Below the pieces are notes generated by a model. That model was not told where the DNA came from. It searched no databases and saw only the letters and a list, made by a program, of their open reading frames with translations. DNA of 64,000 bases from the NCBI RefSeq assembly GCF_000499205.1, contig NZ_AWUK01000041.1:24205-88204 (forward strand), given 5' to 3'. The position numbers were made by a program, and so were the translations under genes. Each line of letters starts with the position of its first letter. Within the stretch, counting starts at the first letter, position 1. The stretch comes from Paenibacillus sp. MAEPY2 (GTDB taxonomy: Bacteria > Bacillota > Bacilli > Paenibacillales > Paenibacillaceae). Shown in pieces: positions 44,775 through 53,777 of the stretch.

Positions 44775-45814
44775 TAAACATCCGCTCCCGTGAAGGTTAC
44801 TCGCGCATCTCCTTCTGTAACACGGCCAATGATGTACGCTTCTTCGCCAGATGCCTTCAGATGTTCCAGCGCTTCACTTGCATCTGCTTCGTTCACAACC
44901 AGCACAAGTCCAATCCCCATATTAAACGTGGTGAACATGTCACGGTTCGATACAGATCCTTTTTCTTGCAGCAGGTTGAAAATTGGCAGGATCGGCCAAG
45001 AACCGTAGTCGATATCTACATTCACGCTGCTTGGCAGCATACGCGGGATGTTCTCGATGAAGCCCCCACCAGTAATGTGAGCCATGCCTTTTACTTTTAC
45101 CTTTTCAAGCAGGGACAGGAGTGGTTTTACATAGATTTTCGTTGGTTCCAGCAGTGCGTCACCCAGCTTGCCACCCAATTCAGCGACTTCATCCTGCAAG
45201 CCCAATCCGGCTTGTTCCAGCAAAAGTTTGCGTACCAAGGAGAAGCCGTTGCTGTGCACACCGCTGGATGCAAGTCCGATCACTGTGTCGCCAGGAGCGA
45301 TAGTTGTACCGTTTATGATTTTCGCTTTGTCCACGATACCCACCGTAAATCCGGCAATATCGTATTCACCCTCACTATACATGCCTGGCATTTCAGCCGT
45401 TTCGCCACCGATTAGTGCACAGCCCGACTGATGACATCCTTCTGCGATTCCCGCAACAATGGCTTCTATTTTCTCCGGGATGACTTTGTCACACGCCAGA
45501 TAGTCGAGGAAGAACAACGGCTCTGCGCCCTGTACCACAATGTCGTTCACACACATGGCTACCGCGTCGATTCCGATGGTATCATGACGGTCCATGGCAA
45601 ATGCGATTTTCAGCTTGGTTCCTACACCGTCTGTACCGGATACAAGCACCGGCTCATCATATTTATCTTTGTTCAAACCGAACAGGGCGCCAAAGCCTCC
45701 TAGATCTGTCATCACTTCCGGACGGAAGGTACGTTTCACGTGTTTTTTCATCCGTTCAACCGCTTCGTTGCCTGCCGCGATATCGACGCCGGCGTTTTTG
45801 TATGCTTCGGACAA
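44774..45814 (-). CDS. purM: Phosphoribosylformylglycinamidine cyclo-ligase
   Basis: 346 aa AIR synthetase. It begins SEAYKNAGVDIAAGNEAV and shows LVSGTDGVGTKLKIA (about 60), the ALIGGETAEMPG segment (about 140) and HITGGGFIENIPRM (about 245). TTG 45814 is the start, with AAGGAG 10 bases upstream. A 368-base GC-rich repeat region separates it from purF. Confidence 0.96.
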   Translation of the reverse strand: MSEAYKNAGVDIAAGNEAVERMKKHVKRTFRPEVMTDLGGFGALFGLNKDKYDEPVLVSGTDGVGTKLKIAFAMDRHDTIGIDAVAMCVNDIVVQGAEPLFFLDYLACDKVIPEKIEAIVAGIAEGCHQSGCALIGGETAEMPGMYSEGEYDIAGFTVGIVDKAKIINGTTIAPGDTVIGLASSGVHSNGFSLVRKLLLEQAGLGLQDEVAELGGKLGDALLEPTKIYVKPLLSLLEKVKVKGMAHITGGGFIENIPRMLPSSVNVDIDYGSWPILPIFNLLQEKGSVSNRDMFTTFNMGIGLVLVVNEADASEALEHLKASGEEAYIIGRVTEGDARVTFTGADV

Positions 45815-46182
45815 GTGGAATCCGCTCCTTTTTTTTCGCCCCTCCTAAATCCTCCCGCCCGGGAGGACCCCAAAGGACCTTGTCAGGCCCTCTGGACACC
45901 CGCCAAACAAGCGGTGCAGGAGTGGCTGGTATGATCTTGCTATGGTTGGTTTGTGCGTGTGCTCGCGTTTTTGTTCGCCTTTCCCGTTGGCCGTAGGCCA
46001 TCGGTCGGCGAACCCCGCTCGACTGCGCTGCGGGGCTGCGCCCGCTGGGGCAGCTGCTTCGCTTGGCTGCCCTGGCCCCTGTTGCTCCGCAAGGCGGGGC
46101 TAAGGGATCGGGCTGCGCCCGGAGGCAGCTGCTTCGCTTGGCTGCCCTGGCCCCTGTTGCTCCGCAAGGCGGGGCTTAACAG
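45815..46182. repeat. GC-rich repeat region between purF and purM
   Basis: Much more GC-rich than its surroundings. It contains a palindrome CCTCCCG-CC-CGGGAGG near 45852, a hairpin GTTCGCC / GGCGAAC with inner GGCC-GTA-GGCC (45973-46013), and a direct repeat in which 46049-46101 and 46124-46176 are identical over 53 bases (75-bp period). No gene has a start and a ribosome binding site here. Confidence 0.85.
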
Positions 46183-47661
46183 CTAGCAGCTGCAGCCGAA
46201 TTTTTCTTCGCCGCCGAAATCGAGGCGGGTTGGGTAATCATTATCAAAACATGCGAGGCAGAGCCCGCCTTTATAGTCATCCTGATTATCTCCCTGAATC
46301 GATGTAATCAGCCCATCGGGGCTGAGGAACGCCAGGGAGTCCGCATTAATCTCACGGCAGATCTCTTCCACCGACAGCTGTGAGGCGATCAATTCGCGGC
46401 TGTCGGGGGTATCGATTCCGTAGAAGCACGGGTTTTTGAACGGTGGGGATGTAATGCGAACGTGAACTTCCGTGGCTCCGGCATCTCGCAGCATGTTCAC
46501 GATCCGGCGGGAAGTTGTTCCCCGTACGATGGAGTCGTCAATCATGACCACGCGTTTGCCTTCGACGACACGGCGCACGGCGCTCAGTTTCATCTTCACG
46601 CCTTGTTCCCGCAGTTCCTGGCTTGGCTGGATAAACGTACGTCCGGTGTATTTGTTTTTGATCATACCCATCTCATACGGAATCCCGGTTTGCTCCGCGT
46701 AGCCGATTGCCGCGGAAATACTGGAGTCCGGTACACCTGTTACCAGATCGGCATCCACGAAAGACTCAATCGCCATGCGGCTACCCATCCGTTTACGCGC
46801 AGCATGCTGGTTCGCACCATTCATGTCACTGTCCGGACGGGCAAAGTAGATATACTCCATCGCGCATAGTGCCTTGCGGTGTTTGTGATGATCGAAACGG
46901 TCCTCGTGAAGACCATCTGCATCCAGCACCAACAGTTCGCCTGGCTCAATATCACGAATCAACTCTGCACCAATCGTCTCCAGCGCACATGTCTCGGATG
47001 CAAACAGATACGCATCTCCCAATTTACCCATTGTGAGCGGACGCAGACCATGGGGATCGGAAGCAACCAGCAACTTATCGTTGGTCATGATTAGAAAAGC
47101 ATAACCACCCACGATACGCTGAAACGCATCCTTCGCGGCTTCCACCAATCCTTTTGGCGATCTCGCGATTAAATGGGCAATAACTTCCGTATCACTGGTC
47201 GTTTGAAAAATGGACCCACCCTGCTCCAGCTCACGCCGGATTGTTGGCGCATTGACGATGTTACCGTTAGTTGCTACTGCCAGATCACCATCACGGTATT
47301 TAAATACCAATGGTTGTGCATTCGTCAGCTTACTGTCACCACTGGTTGAATACCGAACGTGACCGATGGAGATATCCCCGGTCAACGTCTGCATTAGATC
47401 CTTGGTGAAGACTTCCTTCACCAGACCCATACCACGATGGTAGTGAAACTCGTTGCCGTCGCTTACACACATACCTGCACTTTCTTCCCCTCGGTGTTGA
47501 AGGGCATGCAGGCCATAATAGGACAGTGATGCAGCGTCAGGGTGCTTAAACACCCCGAATACGCCACATTCCTCCTTTAATTTGTCGAGTCCTTCCTTAC
47601 CGGACCCTTCATTATAATAATCGCCTGTCCACAAAGGTCCTGTCGTCAGTTCATGAGACAT
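46183..47661 (-). CDS. purF: Amidophosphoribosyltransferase
   Basis: 492 aa; makes phosphoribosylamine from PRPP and glutamine, the first committed step. After a propeptide of about 30 residues comes the catalytic Cys in EECGVFGVF. The phosphoribosyltransferase motif VMIDDSIVRGTT lies near 365. Cluster cysteines lie at the C terminus (CLACF, CSC), as in the Bacillus-type [4Fe-4S] enzyme. Its ATG is 16 bases inside the purL 3' end. Confidence 0.97.
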   Translation of the reverse strand: MSHELTTGPLWTGDYYNEGSGKEGLDKLKEECGVFGVFKHPDAASLSYYGLHALQHRGEESAGMCVSDGNEFHYHRGMGLVKEVFTKDLMQTLTGDISIGHVRYSTSGDSKLTNAQPLVFKYRDGDLAVATNGNIVNAPTIRRELEQGGSIFQTTSDTEVIAHLIARSPKGLVEAAKDAFQRIVGGYAFLIMTNDKLLVASDPHGLRPLTMGKLGDAYLFASETCALETIGAELIRDIEPGELLVLDADGLHEDRFDHHKHRKALCAMEYIYFARPDSDMNGANQHAARKRMGSRMAIESFVDADLVTGVPDSSISAAIGYAEQTGIPYEMGMIKNKYTGRTFIQPSQELREQGVKMKLSAVRRVVEGKRVVMIDDSIVRGTTSRRIVNMLRDAGATEVHVRITSPPFKNPCFYGIDTPDSRELIASQLSVEEICREINADSLAFLSPDGLITSIQGDNQDDYKGGLCLACFDNDYPTRLDFGGEEKFGCSC

Positions 47662-49889
47662 GGAATCGCATCCTCCCAGACCTGTGTCAAACCTCCTACG
47701 GGTTCGTTCACGGCTGATGTTCCGTTCAATTCAATCGTCAGATTACTTCCTTCTACACGCCCAATCACAGCTACAGGCACACCGCGCTCACGTACAAAAG
47801 CTTCCAGCTTACCCGCTTGCTCCGGCGATGCCGACAGCAGAATCCGGGATTGGCTTTCACTGAAAAGTGCATGGTCCCCACGCAATGCCGTTTCAACATT
47901 GACCTGTGCACCCACATTGCCGCTGATGCAAGACTCAGCCAATGCTACAGCCAAACCACCTTCAGACAAGTCATGCGCGGAGCGAACAAGTCCGGATTGA
48001 ATGGCTTCCAATACCGTGCTAAGCAGCGCTTTCTCGGTGTTCAGATCCAGTTGTGGCGGACGGCCTTCCGTTTTGCCATGAACCGCATATTGCAGCTCAC
48101 TGCCGCCCAGTTCAGCTTTCGTTTCACCCAGCAGGATGATAACGTCACCTTCGGCTTTGAAGCCTTGTGTTGTGATGTGATCTGTATCATGCACCAAGCC
48201 AACCATACCGACAACTGGCGTTGGATAGATAGAGCCTTTGGCGTTTTCGTTGTACAGACTCACGTTACCCCCGATCACTGGCGTATCCAGCACGCGGCAA
48301 GCTTCAGCCATACCGTCTACCGCTTTTTCCATCTGCCAGAAAATATCCGGCTTCTCCGGGTTACCAAAGTTCAGGTTATCTGTAATCGCCAATGGCTCTG
48401 CACCGGAACATACAATGTTACGGGCAGCTTCGCTGACTGCAATCCGTCCGCCTACTTCTGGATCAAGATAGACATAGCGTCCGTTACAGTCCGTTGTCAT
48501 CGCCAACCCTTTGCGTGTACCACGAATGGTCACTACCGCTGCATCTGAACCTGGGCGAACCGCAGTGCTTGTACGCACCATGTAATCATATTGATCATAA
48601 ACCCACTTCTTGCTCGCTACCGTTGGGGATGCCAACACTTGCTTCAACGCTCCGCCGAGATCCGACACTTCATCGTAACGAAGGGTGTCGATAGAAGCAC
48701 TTTGCTCATAATAAGCAGGTACAGAAGATGGTTTGTCATACACCGGGCACTCATCAACCAGTGCAGTTACTGGCATGTCTCCAACCACTTCGCCATGGTG
48801 GATCAATTTCAGACGTCCATCATCCGTTACTTTTCCGACTTTTGCACAGATAACGCCCCAACGTTCAAAAATCTCCATCGCCTGCGCCTCATCCTTCGGC
48901 TCAACAACGAACAACATCCGTTCCTGGGACTCCGACAGCATCATTTCATAAGGCGTCATGCCTTCTTCACGCTGTGGCACCTGATCCAGATACAATTCCA
49001 GCCCGTTACCCGCTTTACTTGCCATTTCCGCACTGGAGCATGTCAGACCTGCTGCACCCATATCCTGAATACCCAGCACGATTCCTGTATCGATGAGTTC
49101 CAAGCAAGATTCCATCACGAGCTTCTCCATGAACGGATCACCCACTTGAACGGCAGTCCGTTTGGACTCGGATTCTTCTGTCAGCTCAACTGATGCAAAA
49201 GTAGCACCATGGATACCGTCACGACCTGTTGGCGGTCCAACATAATAGACCGGGTTGCCTACACCTTTGGCGACACCGCGCTGGATTTTGTCATGATCGA
49301 TCAAACCTACACACATCGCGTTAACGAGTGGGTTACCATCGTAGCTTTCGTCAAACATAACTTCACCAGCAACGGTTGGAATTCCTATACAGTTACCATA
49401 GCCAGCAATACCGGATACGACATGTTCAAACAAATACTTCACGCGGTCACTTTCCAGCTTGCCAAAACGCAGGGAATTCAGAAGTGCCACCGGTCTTGCA
49501 CCCATGGAGAAAATATCACGGATAATGCCGCCCACACCTGTTGCCGCACCTTGGTAAGGCTCAACCGCGGAAGGATGGTTATGGCTTTCAATTTTGAATA
49601 CAACGGCCTGATTATCACCGATATCCACGATCCCGGCACCTTCACCCGGTCCCATCAGGACACGCGGCCCACTGGTTGGGAAACGGCGCAGCAGCGGCTT
49701 GGAGTTTTTGTACGCGCAGTGCTCGGACCACATGACACTAAATACACCAATCTCCGTGTAGTTCGGCTTGCGCCCCATGAACTCACAGATCAGCTCATAC
49801 TCGCTGTCAGACACGCCCATTTGTGCGTAAAGTTTATGTTCTGCGACCTGTTCTGCCGTCGGTTCCTTAGCGGATAGCTGCTGCGTCAT
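47646..49889 (-). CDS. purL: Phosphoribosylformylglycinamidine synthase subunit PurL
   Basis: 747 aa small-type PurL, which works as a complex with PurS and PurQ. It has the FSVMWSEHCAYKNSK N-terminal signature (about 50), GPGEGAG (about 80), ESHNHPSAVEPYQGAATGVG (about 102) and the second half with VIGGNVSLYNE. GGAGGGAT precedes the ATG. The start overlaps the end of purQ by 23 bases. Confidence 0.97.
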   Translation of the reverse strand: MTQQLSAKEPTAEQVAEHKLYAQMGVSDSEYELICEFMGRKPNYTEIGVFSVMWSEHCAYKNSKPLLRRFPTSGPRVLMGPGEGAGIVDIGDNQAVVFKIESHNHPSAVEPYQGAATGVGGIIRDIFSMGARPVALLNSLRFGKLESDRVKYLFEHVVSGIAGYGNCIGIPTVAGEVMFDESYDGNPLVNAMCVGLIDHDKIQRGVAKGVGNPVYYVGPPTGRDGIHGATFASVELTEESESKRTAVQVGDPFMEKLVMESCLELIDTGIVLGIQDMGAAGLTCSSAEMASKAGNGLELYLDQVPQREEGMTPYEMMLSESQERMLFVVEPKDEAQAMEIFERWGVICAKVGKVTDDGRLKLIHHGEVVGDMPVTALVDECPVYDKPSSVPAYYEQSASIDTLRYDEVSDLGGALKQVLASPTVASKKWVYDQYDYMVRTSTAVRPGSDAAVVTIRGTRKGLAMTTDCNGRYVYLDPEVGGRIAVSEAARNIVCSGAEPLAITDNLNFGNPEKPDIFWQMEKAVDGMAEACRVLDTPVIGGNVSLYNENAKGSIYPTPVVGMVGLVHDTDHITTQGFKAEGDVIILLGETKAELGGSELQYAVHGKTEGRPPQLDLNTEKALLSTVLEAIQSGLVRSAHDLSEGGLAVALAESCISGNVGAQVNVETALRGDHALFSESQSRILLSASPEQAGKLEAFVRERGVPVAVIGRVEGSNLTIELNGTSAVNEPVGGLTQVWEDAIPCLMN

Positions 49890-50556
49890 GCCGATCCCTC
49901 CATGCTTTCAAAATAGATGTAAACATACGTTTGCCGTCTTCCGAACCGAGCAGTGAGTCCACCGCGCGCTCTGGATGTGGCATCATGCCGACCACGTTTC
50001 CGCCCTCATTGCAGATTCCCGCGATATCACCCAGGGAACCGTTCGGGTTGCTGCCATACGTAAAGACGATCTGGTTGTTTGCCTGCAAACTCGCCAGCGT
50101 CTCCTCGTCGCAATAATAGTTTCCTTCACCGTGAGCAATCGGAATAACAATCTCTTCCCCAGGTGCATAGTCACGCGTAAAAGGAGTATCTGCATTCGCT
50201 ACTTTCAATACTGTATCGTGACAACGGAATTTCAGCGACATGTTGCGAATCAATGCGCCCGGAAGCAATCCTGCTTCCGTCAAGATCTGGAATCCGTTGC
50301 AAATGCCGAGAATATATTTACCTTGTTCAGCAGCTTTCGCTACCTCGTTCATTACAGGTGCAAAACGGGAAATCGCTCCGCAGCGCAGATAGTCACCATA
50401 CGAGAAACCACCCGGAACAAGGATACAATCATAAGCCGATAGATCTGTAGCTGTGTGCCATACGTAATCAACCTCTTGTCCAATCGCATCTTCTACTGCC
50501 TTGTAACAGTCGATGTCGCAGTTGGAGCCAGGAAACACAAGAACTGCAAATTTCAT
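49867..50556 (-). CDS. purQ: Phosphoribosylformylglycinamidine synthase, glutaminase subunit PurQ
   Basis: 229 aa class I glutamine amidotransferase. MKFAVLVFPGSNCD opens it, the nucleophile Cys lies in GICNGFQIL (about 86), and the His-Glu pair lies in MMPHPERA (about 200). It supplies ammonia to PurL. GGAGGG precedes ATG 50556; the frame is open upstream across the purS end. Confidence 0.97.
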   Translation of the reverse strand: MKFAVLVFPGSNCDIDCYKAVEDAIGQEVDYVWHTATDLSAYDCILVPGGFSYGDYLRCGAISRFAPVMNEVAKAAEQGKYILGICNGFQILTEAGLLPGALIRNMSLKFRCHDTVLKVANADTPFTRDYAPGEEIVIPIAHGEGNYYCDEETLASLQANNQIVFTYGSNPNGSLGDIAGICNEGGNVVGMMPHPERAVDSLLGSEDGKRMFTSILKAWRDRHDAAAIR

Positions 50557-50560
50557 GGGA

Positions 50561-50806
50561 TTAACCCTCCAATTCGTAGCGGTAATCTTCAACAACGGTG
50601 TTGGCCAGCAGCTTCTCACACATGACTGTCAATCGTTTTTCCGCTTCCGCACGATCTGTTGTATCCAGAGTCAGTTCCATGACTTTACCGATCCGTACAC
50701 TTTCCACTTCATTGAATCCCATTGAGTGCAGGGCACCTTGAACAGCTACTCCTTGTGGGTCGAGAACGCTTTGCTTAATAGTGACATAGACGGTTGCTTT
50801 AATCAT
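50561..50806 (-). CDS. purS: Phosphoribosylformylglycinamidine synthase subunit PurS
   Basis: 81 aa. It begins MIKATVYVTIKQSVLDPQG, with the GFNEVESVRIGKVMEL strand pair typical of PurS, a small dimer that bridges PurL and PurQ. It ends 4 bases before purQ. The ATG at 50806 is an internal start of a longer open frame and gives the standard family length. Confidence 0.95.
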   Translation of the reverse strand: MIKATVYVTIKQSVLDPQGVAVQGALHSMGFNEVESVRIGKVMELTLDTTDRAEAEKRLTVMCEKLLANTVVEDYRYELEG

Positions 50807-51373
50807 GATCCTTATGTTCCTCCTCAGTAATGAACGGGATAAATGCTTTATGCTGTTAAAAAAGTGACTTTGGGAGCTCGCTCCGGGGCGGATTGTTCTT
50901 CCGGTCGCTGTTGTCCCCAGGTTTTTTGGATTGTTTTGAACCGCTGTGCGGTCAAAACCCGGGGACAAAGGCGAACGCTTCGCTCCTTTAAGAACAATTC
51001 CGCCCCTCCGCTAGTCCATGCGACGTTTTTTTTAAAGGCCTAAACCTTTTACGTTGCACGGTTTGTAATGGTCGAGACTGACCATTCCGTAGAAACGGTG
51101 AAATGGTCTTGAAGTACCATGAGTAATCAGAGAATTTAAATTTTTTTGCAGGATTCCGGGTATGCCAGGAAACCATTGTCTTTAGTTGCCTCATCCCCCA
51201 GTTTGACACTGGCGGAGGGAAAGATTTGAGCTGTAGAAGCGAAAGCGTTCGCCTTTGCAACCGGAATGTTTCCTTTTGAAAAAAGGATTCCAACCAAAAC
51301 ATTCCGGGGGCAACAACGATCGAAAGCCAAACTTTCCCGTAGCCTTCACTCAAACGTCCCTTACTCAAACTTA
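50807..51373. repeat. Gap between purC and purS with two hairpin repeat elements
   Basis: About 570 bases inside the operon with no gene. Element A (50885-51006) has outer arms of 16 and 17 bases, inner arms TTGTCCCC-A-GGTTTT / AAAACC-C-GGGGACAA, and an innermost TTGAACCGC / GCGGTCAA. Element C (51238-51322, opposite orientation) has CCGGAATGTTT / AAACATTCCGG and CCTTTT / AAAAGG. Both share AAAGGCGAACGCTTCGCT-like flanks and a CGATCG-TGTT motif on the other side. Confidence 0.85.
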
Positions 51374-52246
51374 TTACTTTGTTAAACGGTTATAAATATC
51401 GACGTATCTTGCGGTTGTTGCCTCCACAACCTCTTGTGGCAGCGGGTCAGGTTTACTGTTCTTGTCCCAATCGCTACCTAAAAGATAGGTGCGTACCGGC
51501 TCTTTATCCATGCTGTCGATCTCAATGTCGAGTGCGTAATTCTCTTTGGCCCAGAAGCGCGAAGCGTCCGGAGTGAATATCTCGTCAATCAAGATGACTT
51601 TGCCATCAACCATGCCGAATTCGAACTTGCAGTCTGCGAGGATAATTCCGCGCTGATCACAATATTCGCGAGCGTATTCATACAGACGCAGGCTTTTTTC
51701 CTGAAGCTCAATCGCCAGAGCATCTCCTACAATTTCTTTCATTCGATCCATCGGGATGTCTTCATCGTGACCGACATCGTTTTTGGCAGCCGGGGTGAAG
51801 ATGGGAACATCGAGCTTGGCGTTTTTGCGAAGTCCATCCGGCAGCTTGATGCCGTTAACTTCTCCGCTTTTCTCATATTGTCTCCATCCGCCTCCCGTAA
51901 TGTAGCCGCGCACCACACATTCAATATCAATGCGCTCGGCTTTGCGGGTCACCATGATGCGGTCTTTAAGCAGTGCAGGGTCGGTGATGATATCGCCCAG
52001 TTGGTTTACATCCTTATGCACCACGTGGTTGTCCATCATATCGCCTGTCAGTTCAAACCAGAAGCTGCTCAGTTTATTAAGCACATTGCCCTTCTCAGGA
52101 ACGGCTGGGTCCAGCACGTAGTCAAACGCCGAAATCCGGTCCGTAACCACGATGAGAAAATGTTCACCCAGATCATACAACTCACGTACTTTTCCCTTAT
52201 ATAACAAAGGAGCTTTAACGAGATCTGCCGCAGTGGACAGTGCCAT
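51374..52246 (-). CDS. purC: Phosphoribosylaminoimidazole-succinocarboxamide synthase
   Basis: 290 aa SAICAR synthetase, ligating aspartate to CAIR with ATP. It has LLYKGKVRELYDLG (about 14), VTDRISAFD (about 35), VECVVRGYITGGGW-type substrate loop residues (about 110) and DEIFTPDASRFW (about 215). GGAG precedes the ATG at 52246. At 290 aa it is longer than the roughly 240-aa Bacillus form and nearer the fungal-length type. Confidence 0.95.
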   Translation of the reverse strand: MALSTAADLVKAPLLYKGKVRELYDLGEHFLIVVTDRISAFDYVLDPAVPEKGNVLNKLSSFWFELTGDMMDNHVVHKDVNQLGDIITDPALLKDRIMVTRKAERIDIECVVRGYITGGGWRQYEKSGEVNGIKLPDGLRKNAKLDVPIFTPAAKNDVGHDEDIPMDRMKEIVGDALAIELQEKSLRLYEYAREYCDQRGIILADCKFEFGMVDGKVILIDEIFTPDASRFWAKENYALDIEIDSMDKEPVRTYLLGSDWDKNSKPDPLPQEVVEATTARYVDIYNRLTK

Positions 52247-52478
52247 GGAGGCTCACCTTCTTTCAGGAGATGTAAGGCTTAGGACAGAATCCTGATGGTG
52301 CGGACTCCACTCCGCTGACAGAACAATCTTCCGATCGCTGTTATCCCCAGATTTTTTGATTCCACTTTTTCAAAGTGAAAATCCGGGGATAAAGGCGAAC
52401 GCTTCGCTTCTTCAGCTTATTTCTGTCCTCTGCGTTCCCTGCAAACCCATCATTCTGCGCTATAGCCTTATTAAATTA
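52247..52478. repeat. Gap between purB and purC with hairpin repeat element B
   Basis: Element B (52281-52429) has outer arms AGGACAGAA / TTCTGTCCT, inner arms TTATCCCC-A-GATTTT / AAAATC-C-GGGGATAA and an innermost CACTTT / AAAGTG. It has the same flanks and orientation as element A (AAAGGCGAACGCTTCGCT at 52391-52408). Stem sequences differ from A, but pairing is kept. Confidence 0.85.
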
Positions 52479-53777
52479 TTAGTCGTTCAAGCCGAGTTTT
52501 TTGAAGATGGTATCCACATGCTTCAGGTGCCATGATGGGTTGAACGCATCTGCGATTTCCTCTTCGCTCAGCACTTCAGTAATTTCCGGTGTGGATCTCA
52601 CGATATCCTGGAACTGGCGTTGTTCTTCCCAGGCCTGCATCGCACGTGGTTGAACGGTATCATATGCCTGCTCGCGGCTGAAACCTTTGTCAATCAGCTT
52701 GGTCAACACTCGGCCGGAGAATGGTACGCCGAAGGTGCGCTCCATGTTGCGTTTCATATTTTCAGGGAAAACGGTCAGGTTCTTCACGATGTTACCGAAA
52801 CGGTTCAGCATGTAGTTTAGCAGCATAGTTGCATCCGGCAGGATGATACGCTCTACGGAAGAGTGGGAGATATCACGCTCGTGCCACAGTGTTACGTTCT
52901 CGTAAGCCGATACCATATGTCCGCGAATGACGCGGGACAGACCGGAGATATTTTCACTGCCGATTGGGTTACGTTTGTGCGGCATTGCCGAAGATCCTTT
53001 TTGACCTTTCGCAAATGCTTCTTCTACTTCACGGAATTCACTCTTTTGCAGCGCACGTACTTCTGTAGCGAACTTGTCCAGAGATGTTGCAATCAATGCC
53101 AGTGTAGCCATGTATTCTGCATGACGGTCACGTTGCAGCGTTTGAGTCGAGATTGGGGCAGGCTTCGTACCCAGCTTCTCACATACAAACTCTTCAACAA
53201 ACGGATCAATGTTCGCGTATGTGCCGACTGCTCCAGAGATTTTGCCGTATTGTACATTGTCTGCTGCATGACGGAAACGCTCCAGGTTCCGTTTCATTTC
53301 TTCATGCCATAGAGCCATTTTCAGGCCAAACGTCGTTGGCTCCGCATGTACCCCATGTGTACGTCCCATCATTGGCGTGTGCTGATAAGTCAGCGCTTTT
53401 TCGCGTAAAATTTCGATGAAATTCACAATATCGCGTTCCAAGATTTCATTTGCCTGACGCAATACATATCCCAGAGCTGTATCAACGACATCCGTGGAAG
53501 TCAGACCGTAGTGCACCCATTTCCGCTCTGCACCCAGACTTTCAGATACCGTACGTGTAAAAGCAATCACGTCATGACGTGTTTCCTGTTCAATCTCGTA
53601 AATGCGATCGATGTCAAAAGAAGCGTTCTGACGAAGCAATGCTGCTTCTTCCTTAGGAATGACTCCAAGCTCCGCCCATGCTTCACATGCACAAATTTCA
53701 ACTTCCAGCCATGACTTGAATTTATTTTCCTCCGTCCAGATGGCTCTCATTTCGGGTCTGCTATAACGTTCGATCAT
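52479..53777 (-). CDS. purB: Adenylosuccinate lyase
   Basis: 432 aa fumarase/aspartase superfamily enzyme. It releases fumarate from SAICAR and from adenylosuccinate. MIERYSRPEM opens it; GRTHGVHAEPTTFG (about 140) and the signature loop GSSAMPHKRNP (about 262) are present. ATG 53777 overlaps the purK stop by four bases (ATGA) and has GGAGG upstream. Confidence 0.96.
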   Translation of the reverse strand: MIERYSRPEMRAIWTEENKFKSWLEVEICACEAWAELGVIPKEEAALLRQNASFDIDRIYEIEQETRHDVIAFTRTVSESLGAERKWVHYGLTSTDVVDTALGYVLRQANEILERDIVNFIEILREKALTYQHTPMMGRTHGVHAEPTTFGLKMALWHEEMKRNLERFRHAADNVQYGKISGAVGTYANIDPFVEEFVCEKLGTKPAPISTQTLQRDRHAEYMATLALIATSLDKFATEVRALQKSEFREVEEAFAKGQKGSSAMPHKRNPIGSENISGLSRVIRGHMVSAYENVTLWHERDISHSSVERIILPDATMLLNYMLNRFGNIVKNLTVFPENMKRNMERTFGVPFSGRVLTKLIDKGFSREQAYDTVQPRAMQAWEEQRQFQDIVRSTPEITEVLSEEEIADAFNPSWHLKHVDTIFKKLGLND

